Below are positions 1-6,464 of a stretch of 33,046 nt of DNA, one piece after another. Under the pieces are notes generated by a model that had not been told where the DNA came from, ran no database searches, and saw only the letters and a program-made list of their open reading frames with translations. The stretch's first letter is position 1. The number at the start of each line of letters is the position of its first letter. Source of the stretch: Brevundimonas sp. (GTDB lineage: Bacteria > Pseudomonadota > Alphaproteobacteria > Caulobacterales > Caulobacteraceae); contig NZ_JAIYCP010000012.1 of assembly GCF_027487935.1 (NCBI RefSeq), positions 1-33,046 on the forward strand, read 5' to 3'. Both the position numbers and the translations under genes were made by a program.

Positions 1-3
1 AGG

Positions 4-221
4 TTCATCACGGCGAGCACAACGCGGTCACAACGGACACGACGGGACCGTGCGGTTGCCGCGTGTGTCGATCCTTCCCGGCAACGAAACGAGACAAGGG
101 CGGCTTTGCCGCCGAACCTGCCTCCGACGAAAAACCGAGCCTGAAGGAAGCGATCGGCGATGGTGCCACGGTCTCCATCCCGTCGTGTCCGCTGTGGCCG
201 CGTTGTGCGCGTTGTGAGGAA
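4..221. repeat. Palindromic intergenic repeat, copy 1 (44-bp inverted arms)
   Basis: Left arm 4-47 and right arm 178-221 are inverted copies of each other with about 6 mismatches in 44. Each arm is two tandem 20-bp units of the form TCACAACGGACACGACGGGA, and each unit holds two ACAACGG-like heptamers. The 130-bp centre carries a smaller hairpin (GGCGGCTTTGCCGCC, around 100-114). A second copy with the same architecture lies at 10698-10889, and a partial one ends the window. No transposase and no target-site duplication is visible, so this fits a non-autonomous or REP-like element. No gene occupies 1-277. Confidence 0.85.
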
Positions 222-277
222 CCCTTGTCGCTGGAAACCCATGCGTCAACTGGAGCGCCGATGGCTCCAGGGTCGCG

Positions 278-487
278 TCAGGACAGGATGTCGAGCAGGC
301 TGCCGTACATGTCGTCGGCCGTCTTCAGGACCGCGACATTGGCCGAGAAGGCCGTCTTGGCGGACATGCGTTCGACGGTCTCACCGGCCAGGTCGCCGAG
401 GGGATCGATGGCGGTGCGGACGGCGCTGGCGGCGAAGCGGTCGCTGGCGGCGGTGATGCCGGCGGTGGCGATGGCGAAGACCTGCAT
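278..487 (-). CDS. Miniature flagellar rod/hook-type protein (FlgC/FlgE-like termini)
   Basis: The 69-aa protein joins an N-terminal stretch like the start of flagellar axial proteins (AIATAGITAASDRFAASAVR, residues 5-24) to a C-terminal stretch like their end (AKTAFSANVAVLKTADDMYG, about 43-62, then SLLDIL). The whole central domain of a normal rod or hook protein is absent. Axial proteins of the FlgB/FlgC/FlgE/FlgG group assemble through coiled coils formed by exactly these two ends, so the product may pack into the flagellar axial structure or mimic its ends. A GGAG lies 6 bases upstream of the ATG. It stands alone here; fliI and fliJ are about 28 kb away in the window. Function is inferred from the end motifs only. 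Confidence 0.75.
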   Translation of the reverse strand: MQVFAIATAGITAASDRFAASAVRTAIDPLGDLAGETVERMSAKTAFSANVAVLKTADDMYGSLLDILS

Positions 488-604
488 GGGGCGACTCCGG
501 GCGGGGAGGCCGGACTATCGGGCCGCCAGCCTTTCCCGATCGCTGACAGGCATGGTGAACGCCGCCGACTTGACCGCGCGGCGGGGCGGGGGGAGGTTGG
601 GGCC

Positions 605-928
605 ATGACAAGCAAGCCCGCACCCGGTGAACGCTATCAGACGTTCGACGCCTTCTATCCCTATTATATCCACGAGCACTCCAACCGGACGTGCCGGCGC
701 ATCCATGTCGTCGGGACGGCGCTGGTGATCGGGGTGATGGCGCTGGCGCTGGTGACGCGCAACGCCTGGTGGCTGCTGGCCATGCCGGTGGTGGGCTATG
801 GCTTTGCCTGGGTGGGGCATTTCTTCTTCGAGAAGAACCGGCCGGCGACGTTTCAGTATCCGCTGTGGAGCCTGATGGGCGACTGGCGGATGTTCTTCGA
901 GACGGTCAGCGGCAGGCGGAAATTCTAG
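605..928 (+). CDS. DUF962 / Mpo1-like small membrane protein
   Basis: The 107-aa protein matches the DUF962 family, whose yeast member Mpo1 is an iron-dependent dioxygenase in alpha-oxidation of 2-hydroxy fatty acids. Visible family features are a histidine motif near the N terminus (YYIHEHSNRTCRRIHVVGT, about 20-38), two membrane segments (about 35-51 and 55-73) and a second conserved stretch HFFFEKNRPATFQYPLWSLM (about 74-93) with another His. Bacterial members of about 100 aa are typical, so it appears complete. The start has GGAGG 8 bases upstream. Its TAG overlaps the stop of the convergent gene by 3 bases through a shared CTAG. Substrate in bacteria is not established. Confidence 0.8.
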   Translation: MTSKPAPGERYQTFDAFYPYYIHEHSNRTCRRIHVVGTALVIGVMALALVTRNAWWLLAMPVVGYGFAWVGHFFFEKNRPATFQYPLWSLMGDWRMFFETVSGRRKF

Positions 929-1515
929 TCGCCGAGGCGGGTCAGGCGGGTCTGGTTGCGGAAGCGCCAGGCTGAGTCATCGGCCCCGACCGGGCGGACC
1001 TCCTTGACCGACATCAGGCTGTCGCCGTCGCGGGTCTCGGTGACGCGGATTTCGGCGGGCTGGTCGTCGTCCTCGGCGACGGACTCATAGACCAGGGTCC
1101 AGTGGGTCGGGTCGGTCCATGCGGCCAGCCGGACCGTCTCGGTCGTCAGCGCGACCGGCCGCCCGGCGCGGTAGCTGGCCGAGGTGACGGTGCCGGCGGC
1201 CTCGTCCAGCAGGCTGGTGGTGGTGATCCAGACCGGCTTGTCCGGTCCGTCATCGAACAGCGAGGTGCGGATCTGGGTCAGGCCGTCCGCGACCTGGACG
1301 ATGGTGGTGGTGACGGGAATCTCGAACAGCCGGTCGCTCTGATAGTCGCGATAGCCCAGGGCACCGCTCCAGCGGCCGGCGGTGCCGCGCAGGGGGGTGG
1401 AGGCGGAGACCGCTGCAGGGGTCTGTGCCGGGGGACCATCCGCCGCGCCGGCAAGGGCGACCGACGGGGCCAGGACGAGGGCCAGGCTGCAGGCGAGGAC
1501 GGTGAGAGGGCGCAT
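925..1515 (-). CDS. Secreted protein of unknown function
   Basis: The 196-aa product starts with a clear Sec signal peptide (MRPLTVLACSLALVLAPSVA, cleavage near residue 22, ALA-G). A low-complexity Ala/Pro/Ser linker follows to about residue 40. The mature part is rich in alternating polar and hydrophobic residues, consistent with a beta-rich, lipocalin-like fold, and has no recognisable catalytic motif. I do not recognise the family. It is probably periplasmic or secreted. A GGAT lies about 8 bases before the ATG. It is convergent with the DUF962 gene and co-directional with the 3D-domain gene upstream (73-base gap), so the two may share a transcript. Confidence 0.7.
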   Translation of the reverse strand: MRPLTVLACSLALVLAPSVALAGAADGPPAQTPAAVSASTPLRGTAGRWSGALGYRDYQSDRLFEIPVTTTIVQVADGLTQIRTSLFDDGPDKPVWITTTSLLDEAAGTVTSASYRAGRPVALTTETVRLAAWTDPTHWTLVYESVAEDDDQPAEIRVTETRDGDSLMSVKEVRPVGADDSAWRFRNQTRLTRLGD

Positions 1516-1588
1516 GGGCAGACATCCGTTGACCAGCCAGGGGCAGACGCCCGAAGCTACGCTTGCAGCGCGATACCGGATGCCTAGC

Positions 1589-2191
1589 CTAGTTCGAGCC
1601 GGCGTTCGAGCCGGTTGAGGCCATCTGGGTCGTCTGGCCGGGGGTTTCGTCCCACGCGGGGGGGCAGCCGTCGAAGCGGCCGGCGTCGACCAGCGTCAGG
1701 TGGCGCTGGTTGAAGCGCATGGCCGGGGCCATCGAGCCGCGGCCGTGGCCGGTATAGAGGTCGATCTTCTGGCCCTTGATCGCGCCGCCGGTGTCGGAGG
1801 CGTACCAGTAGCCGTCGTGGACGGCGCCGTCGGGCATCCGCATGCCGACCGTCTCAGGGATGAACAGACGGGTGCGGCGGGGGATGTAGCGCGGGTCGGT
1901 GGCGAGGGTGCGCATGGCGACCGGGCGGCAACCCAGGCTGTCGTTGCCCGTCGCCCCGCCCCCGCCGGCATGGTAGAGATTGACCCGCGCGGTCCAGTCG
2001 GCCTCTTCGGCCATCAGGGCCTGTTGTTCGGGGGTGAGCACGCCCGTGCCGCTGTCGGAACCTTCATCGCCTGCGGCGGTTGATACGGCAGCCCGGTCAG
2101 CGGCGACAGCCACCTCATAGGGCACCGGATCCCCGGCGGCGGGGAAGGCTATCGCCCAGAGAAGGGCGAGCGCAGCGGCAGTGCCGAGCAT
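1589..2191 (-). CDS. 3D-domain (double-psi beta-barrel) exported protein
   Basis: The 200-aa protein has an N-terminal hydrophobic segment (MLGTAAALALLWAIAFPAAG, signal peptide or anchor), a variable linker, and a 3D domain in the C-terminal half. This domain is found in MltA-type lytic transglycosylases and resuscitation-like proteins. Family marks are LGCRPVAMRTLATDPRYIPR (about 86-105), which shapes the barrel, and YWYASDTGGAIKGQKIDLYT (about 128-147), which carries the conserved Asp residues. It therefore probably acts on peptidoglycan in the periplasm. No good ribosome-binding sequence precedes the ATG; two GAATC sites (CcrM-type GANTC) lie at 2192-2196 and 2205-2209, directly upstream. 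The C-terminal tail (TGSNAGSN) is low complexity. Confidence 0.82.
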   Translation of the reverse strand: MLGTAAALALLWAIAFPAAGDPVPYEVAVAADRAAVSTAAGDEGSDSGTGVLTPEQQALMAEEADWTARVNLYHAGGGGATGNDSLGCRPVAMRTLATDPRYIPRRTRLFIPETVGMRMPDGAVHDGYWYASDTGGAIKGQKIDLYTGHGRGSMAPAMRFNQRHLTLVDAGRFDGCPPAWDETPGQTTQMASTGSNAGSN

Positions 2192-2408
2192 GAATCGACT
2201 TACGGAATCACCGGCCCTGACGCGTCCGGCGGCGGGCTTGTGGGTTTCAAATGTGGCGAAAACCAGTCAAGCGAGACCGGGTGCGACCACCTGACCGATT
2301 TTGCGGTGGATAAGCCGGGCCTGCGATGGTTGTGCCCGGTCCCGCTTTGCGAAAGCGGAAAAATCTGTAAGCTGTATTCGCAGATCAGAAACACTTTGCT
2401 GGGGCGCG

Positions 2409-3008
2409 ATGCTTACTGTCTATGGAGATATTCGTTCCGGCAACTGTTTGAAGGTCAAGTGGTTGCTGGACCGGCTCGGGCGTGATTATCGCTGGGTCGA
2501 AACAGATGTCACGGCCGGGGCGACGCGCAGCGCGGACTTCCTGGCCCGGAACCCCGCCGGCCAGGTGCCGGCGGTGGTGCTGGAGGACGGCCGGGTGCTG
2601 GCCCAGTCCAATGCCATCATCGGCTGGCTGGGCGAGGGGACGGCCTTCATCCCGGCCGACCCGTATGACCGCGCCCGGATGTATGAATGGCTGTTCTGGG
2701 AACAGTACAGCCACGAGCCTTACATTGCCGTGGTCCGGTTCCAGCGGCTGCTGGGCGGCCGGCGGGCGGACGAGATCGAGCCCCGGCTGATGGAGCGGGG
2801 CCATGCGGCCCTGGCCCGGATGGAGGCGGCGCTGACGGGGGCGGACTGGCTGGTCGGCAGCGGGCCGACACTCGCGGACCTGGCACTGGTCGCCTACACC
2901 CGTGTGGCGCACGAGGGGGATTTCGACCTTGCGGCCTATCCGGCGATCCAGCGATGGATCGTGCGGGTGGAGGGGGCGTTCGGTATCCAGTCCTCACCCG
3001 GAGCGTAG
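2409..3008 (+). CDS. Glutathione S-transferase family protein
   Basis: The 199-aa protein has a thioredoxin-fold N-terminal domain (MLTVYGDIRSGNCLKVKWLL, residues 1-20; the NPAGQVPAV cis-proline loop about 48-56; the QSNAI glutathione-binding segment about 67-71) followed by an all-alpha C-terminal domain from about 85. This is the two-domain cytosolic GST plan, so glutathione conjugation or a related thiol reaction is expected. The frame stays open upstream to 2301, but the ATG at 2409 begins exactly at the first beta strand and is preferred. The leader contains a hairpin with stem CCGCTTT/AAAGCGG at 2342-2358. The leader 2192-2408, shared with the divergent 3D-domain gene, shows no other clear gene. 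Confidence 0.88.
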   Translation: MLTVYGDIRSGNCLKVKWLLDRLGRDYRWVETDVTAGATRSADFLARNPAGQVPAVVLEDGRVLAQSNAIIGWLGEGTAFIPADPYDRARMYEWLFWEQYSHEPYIAVVRFQRLLGGRRADEIEPRLMERGHAALARMEAALTGADWLVGSGPTLADLALVAYTRVAHEGDFDLAAYPAIQRWIVRVEGAFGIQSSPGA

Positions 3009-3067
3009 CGGGAGGGGGGCGGGAGCGGCGGTCAGGTGAGGCCGCCACCATAGCGGACACCAACAGC

Positions 3068-3220
3068 CTAGGAAGAGGAGACGCTCGCTGACCTGTTGTC
3101 ACGTATGGCCATGTCCTTCCCGGCTCTATATCCGGACAGATAAGAAAGGGCATAAACCATCGTGAGCAGGAACACACACGCCGTAGCGAGTTGAATCAAT
3201 TGCTTCTGGCTTTGGCGCAT
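3068..3220 (-). CDS. 50-aa small single-pass membrane protein (unrecognised)
   Basis: A short minus-strand frame runs from ATG at 3220 to TAG at 3068. The peptide begins MRQSQKQLIQLATACVFLLT and continues with MVYALSYLSGYRAGKDMAIR before a polar tail rich in Ser. It has a polar basic N terminus, one transmembrane helix of about 20 residues (about 9-30) and a basic cytosolic-type stretch. GGGAGA lies 7 bases before the ATG, a good ribosome-binding site. The gene sits in an otherwise empty 535-bp gap downstream of the TonB receptor gene and in the same direction. I do not recognise the family. The ordered hydrophobicity and the SD make it a credible gene; size keeps confidence moderate. Confidence 0.6.
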   Translation of the reverse strand: MRQSQKQLIQLATACVFLLTMVYALSYLSGYRAGKDMAIRDNRSASVSSS

Positions 3221-3543
3221 TCAGTTGTCTCCCAAGCGGACTTTCGTCGAAAGCTGAAGCGAGGGCAACGTCGGCTTTCCAACCTCAGGCAATGTTCGCC
3301 TCCCGACCCATAGCGAACCATAGCGATGGCGCGAGGAGCGCGGGATTACTTTTTAGTTCGAGCCAGCAACCGCGATGATCGTGCGAGGCGGCCGCCGCGG
3401 CCCCTGGGTAGCGGACTTTATGGCCCAACCCATCGGTCACACGAACGCGGACCCTCAGCGCCGGAGCTGGCGTAACGTGAGACGCCCGCTCGCGCTGGTG
3501 GCGGGCGGGCGTCTCGACGTCAGGCGTTCAGGGCGTGCCGGTG
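3221..3543. other. Intergenic stretch without a recognised gene
   Basis: Apart from the hairpin at 3479-3515 I see no gene, tRNA or mobile element in these 323 bases. The region separates the small membrane protein from the 3' end of the TonB receptor gene, and any short frames have no ribosome-binding site or coding signal. Confidence 0.5.
3479..3515 (-). terminator. Hairpin downstream of the TonB receptor gene
   Basis: An exact 11-bp inverted repeat (GAGACGCCCGC at 3479-3489, GCGGGCGTCTC at 3505-3515) with a 15-base loop lies 28 bases past the stop codon of the minus-strand receptor gene. It is stable and well placed to terminate that transcript, but no T-run follows on the minus strand, so it may instead act as an mRNA 3' stabiliser. 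Confidence 0.6.
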
Positions 3544-5739
3544 CTAATGCTTCCAGCTCAGCGTGAGCCCGAAAGTCCGGGGCCGCATGATGAAGTCATT
3601 CTGCGTGTCACCGAAATTCCCTGTGTAGGTCGCGGTGGTGACGGCGCGCTCATCGGTCAGGTTGTTGACGAAACCGATCAACTCCACGCCGTTGAGCGTA
3701 ATCCCCCCGCGAAGGTCGAACACGTTGTAACCGCCGACTTCCGGCTCGCGTAGCGGGAACTGCTGGAGCAGCGCCGGGGCTGTTGACGCATAGCGGTGCG
3801 AAAGTTGAACGAAGGGGCTTCGCTCACCGTTCCATTCGTATCGAAGGATATTGGATGCGGACCAGTCAGATGCGCCCGGAAGTGCGGATCCGGATGTCAC
3901 GCTGAAGATGAGGCCAGCTGCGGTATCCACGCTCGTCAGTTCCGCGTCCAGATATGTGACGCTGCTCTGCCAGGACAGCTGAGGCGTCAGCAGCCATTCG
4001 AAGGCCAGCTCGGCCCCGGAAATCTCGGCGTCGCCGGCGTTCACTATGCCCTGGGTGCCGCCCGCGGTGACGACGGGCAGTTGAATGTCCGACCAGTCGA
4101 TCTTGAAGATGCTGGCGTCCAGCGTCAGCCGTTGGTCAAACCAGCGGTCGCGAATTCCGAACTCATAGTTCCAGATCGAATCGGAGCCGTAGTTCCGCGG
4201 CAACGACGGGTCTGGGTTCACATTGCTCCCACCAAAGCGGAACCCTTTCGTCGCCGACGCATAGAGCTGGGAGTCCTGCGAGAAGCGGTAGCTGAGCGCG
4301 ACCTTGGGGCTGAAGCCCTCTTCCTCCTGGTAGGTGACAACCGGGTCAGAAACGATCAGGCCATTGACGAAGGCCGCATAGAGCAGACCGAACCCGTAGC
4401 TGTCGAAATCGGACTCGATCCGGAAGAGTCGCCCGCCGAGGGTTGCCTCGACACGGTCGTTGAACAGGTAGCTCGCTTCGCCGAACAGAGCGGTTTCCTG
4501 CCCGGAGAACTCTCCGAGGGTCTGGCCCCAGATGTTGCCGTCTGTGGCCAGGGCTCCGCCGCCTGGCCCGAGCAGTGCATCAGCGACCGCGGCGGCGTTG
4601 TCGGCGATCGCGTCCTCGGTGACGTCGACATCCGAATCGTCATGCATCACGCCGATCAGCCACCTCAGCGAACCCTCCCGGTCAGCCAAGCGGGCCTCGA
4701 AGGTCAGTCCCGTTGAGCTGACGCCGCTCTCAACGCCCGCATTCACGAACCCCAAGACGGCGAAGCGGCTCAGGTCCTGGGCGATGGAGGCTTCCTTCTC
4801 GCGATAGCTGATCAGCCCTGTGAACCTGGCGAAGGGCAGTTCGTGGTCGATGCGTAGGGAGTGAATGAGGATATTGGACTCGGCGATTTCGGGAATGCCT
4901 GTGCTCTTTGTGTATCTTGCGAGGTCAGGGTTCTCGTAGCCGACATCATCCGCCTCAGTGGCTTGGTAGAGGCTGAGCCAGGACACGGTGGAGTCCGGGC
5001 CAAGCACGTAGGTGGCCCCGAGACGGCCGCCGTACGATGTGGTGTCGTTTACGTCGCTCTGGCCGAGACCGGTGTTTTCTATGAAACCCGCCTCGCGGCG
5101 GTAGAAGCCCACGCCGCGAACCGCAAACCGGCCCTCTGCCACGGGGGCGTTCAGCATCACCCGCAGCGCGCCGTTGGGATCTCCTGCCGACGATGTCGAG
5201 CTCAGAGTGCCTTCAAGCCCCATATCGAAGCTGTCCACATCGGCTGGATTTGCGATGAAGTTGACCGCGCCACCAAGCGAAGCGGCACCGAAGAGGGTCC
5301 CCTGCGGCCCCCGATAGACTTCGACGCTACGTACGTCGAACGCATCAATGTCCGGCGCGCCACCGGTGAAATAGCCGTCCGTCAGCGGGATATCGTTAAC
5401 GTAGCTGCCGGTCGTGCTCTGACTGATGTTGGCGAAACTCGTGGTCGTGTTGACCCCGCGGATCGTGATCGTGGAAAACCCCGGCTGCTGCTCATTGAAG
5501 CGCGCGCCCGGCACCGTGGCGAGATAGTCGCCCGCACCCTGGGCACCGAGATTGGAAAGGTCTTGCCCGGATACCGCGCTCACGGACCCGGCGATTTCGC
5601 GAAGATTCTGACCCGTCTTTGATGCGGTGACAATGACCTCGTCCAACTCCGATGCGCTTTGGGCAAAGGCCAGGCCCGGACCCCCGAACAGCGCCAGACC
5701 GGACACGGCTGACAACAAATAGCTACGAACTGCCGACAT
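3544..5739 (-). CDS. TonB-dependent outer-membrane receptor
   Basis: The 731-aa protein has a signal peptide (cleavage near residue 26, AFA-Q), a TonB-box-like segment DEVIVTAS (about 33-40), and a plug domain with the usual SVSAVSGQDL, TIRGVN and VEVYRGPQGTLFGAASLGGA motifs (about 50-165). A long beta barrel follows, ending in the aromatic-terminated strand RPRTFGLTLSWKH. Length and layout are those of a complete receptor without an N-terminal signalling extension, so control by a FecI/FecR pair is unlikely. It should import a substrate at the expense of the proton motive force via TonB-ExbBD. The ATG is preceded by a G-rich ribosome-binding site. A palindrome-bearing promoter lies 28 bp upstream. 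The adjacent TetR and M14 peptidase genes suggest a peptide or amidated ligand, which is inference. Confidence 0.92.
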   Translation of the reverse strand: MSAVRSYLLSAVSGLALFGGPGLAFAQSASELDEVIVTASKTGQNLREIAGSVSAVSGQDLSNLGAQGAGDYLATVPGARFNEQQPGFSTITIRGVNTTTSFANISQSTTGSYVNDIPLTDGYFTGGAPDIDAFDVRSVEVYRGPQGTLFGAASLGGAVNFIANPADVDSFDMGLEGTLSSTSSAGDPNGALRVMLNAPVAEGRFAVRGVGFYRREAGFIENTGLGQSDVNDTTSYGGRLGATYVLGPDSTVSWLSLYQATEADDVGYENPDLARYTKSTGIPEIAESNILIHSLRIDHELPFARFTGLISYREKEASIAQDLSRFAVLGFVNAGVESGVSSTGLTFEARLADREGSLRWLIGVMHDDSDVDVTEDAIADNAAAVADALLGPGGGALATDGNIWGQTLGEFSGQETALFGEASYLFNDRVEATLGGRLFRIESDFDSYGFGLLYAAFVNGLIVSDPVVTYQEEEGFSPKVALSYRFSQDSQLYASATKGFRFGGSNVNPDPSLPRNYGSDSIWNYEFGIRDRWFDQRLTLDASIFKIDWSDIQLPVVTAGGTQGIVNAGDAEISGAELAFEWLLTPQLSWQSSVTYLDAELTSVDTAAGLIFSVTSGSALPGASDWSASNILRYEWNGERSPFVQLSHRYASTAPALLQQFPLREPEVGGYNVFDLRGGITLNGVELIGFVNNLTDERAVTTATYTGNFGDTQNDFIMRPRTFGLTLSWKH

Positions 5740-5764
5740 GCGTTACCCCCCAAACTCTTCTCGT

Positions 5765-5799
5765 TGCAAAAAGAGAGGTCATTCTTTTTTGGGAGTCAA
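5765..5799 (-). promoter_or_regulatory. Promoter/operator A: TTGACT plus perfect 22-bp palindrome
   Basis: Read on the minus strand, a TTGACT -35-like hexamer (5794-5799) is followed by AAAAAGA-N8-TCTTTTT (5768-5789), a perfect 7-bp inverted repeat. The same arrangement, in the same register and 26 of 35 bases identical, precedes the M14 peptidase gene at 6429-6463. The palindrome covers the space where the -10 element would lie, as expected for a repressor site. It lies between the TetR stop and the TonB receptor start. The T-rich arm could also help end the TetR transcript. Confidence 0.65.
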
Positions 5800-5812
5800 G
5801 GGGCCAGGCTGA

Positions 5813-6400
5813 CTAAGTCTCCTCCGGCTTCCTCATCGAGGAAAGAAGCAGTTCGATCGCGCGGTCGAACGGAGCGCTGTGCTCACTTCCCATAAGGGCA
5901 AGGAGGCGAAGACCGGCAATCAAGCCATTGATCGCGATCGCGGCGGCCGCCGGGTCAAGGTCACTCCTGAGTTCTCCGACCCTGACAAGTCGGGCGATGC
6001 TGCGCTCCAGTTCTCGGCCCTCGGCGTACTGACTGAATACAGAGGTGATCCACTTGTCATTTTGCCCCGACAAGAAGATCTGGAGTTCGATCCGCATTTT
6101 TTCTATTTCAGGCGGTTCCCGGCAGATCGTTGCGAGCTCGGACACACGCGCGCTCAGCTCCTGGGCGTCGTGGAAATCGAATTCTTCTTGCCGCCGACGC
6201 AAGGCCCGCTCAGCGATCGCCGCAAATACGTCATCCTTGCTCTTGAAGTGCGTGTAGAGGGCACCGGTCGAGATGCCGGCTTCACGGCAGAGCGCGGGTG
6301 TGGAGAGAGCGGCAGAGCCGTCACGGTTCATGACCGCCAGCGCCGCATCCACGATCTTCTCGCGGCGCGCCGCCATGTATTTCACATCACGCTTCGGCAT
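5813..6400 (-). CDS. TetR/AcrR-family transcriptional regulator
   Basis: The 195-aa protein has the classical TetR N-terminal helix-turn-helix: RREKIVDAALAVMNRDG (about 12-28), then TPALCREAGISTGALYTHFK (about 34-53) and SKDDVF, the sequence typical of recognition helix and helix 4. The C-terminal all-helical part, ending in GLIAGLRLLALMG and a short polar tail, would bind an inducer. It is transcribed away from the M14 peptidase gene and towards the receptor gene. Both neighbours carry near-identical palindromes in their promoters, so it is probably the local repressor and, as site B overlaps its own start region, is probably autoregulated. ATG at 6400 is preferred over the GTG one codon earlier. 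Confidence 0.92.
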   Translation of the reverse strand: MPKRDVKYMAARREKIVDAALAVMNRDGSAALSTPALCREAGISTGALYTHFKSKDDVFAAIAERALRRRQEEFDFHDAQELSARVSELATICREPPEIEKMRIELQIFLSGQNDKWITSVFSQYAEGRELERSIARLVRVGELRSDLDPAAAAIAINGLIAGLRLLALMGSEHSAPFDRAIELLLSSMRKPEET

Positions 6401-6428
6401 CACTCACCATCGCTGGGCTCATCGTCAC

Positions 6429-6463
6429 TTGACTTTATAAAGCGACTAACCTCTCGTTTTGCA
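6429..6463 (+). promoter_or_regulatory. Promoter/operator B: TTGACT plus 22-bp palindrome
   Basis: TTGACT (6429-6434) is followed by AAAGCGA-N8-TCGTTTT (6439-6460), an inverted repeat with one mismatch in seven pairs. It matches site A (5765-5799) in spacing and in 26 of 35 positions, including an identical ACCTCTC core and TTTTGCA end. It lies in the 64-bp gap between the divergent TetR and M14 genes and ends 4 bases before the M14 ATG, so it could control both. Confidence 0.65.
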
Positions 6464-6464
6464 G

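Noticed and set aside
2342..2358. Hairpin CCGCTTT/AAAGCGG as a terminator
   Set aside because: It lies upstream of the GST gene and is followed by A residues on the plus strand, with no T-run in either useful direction.
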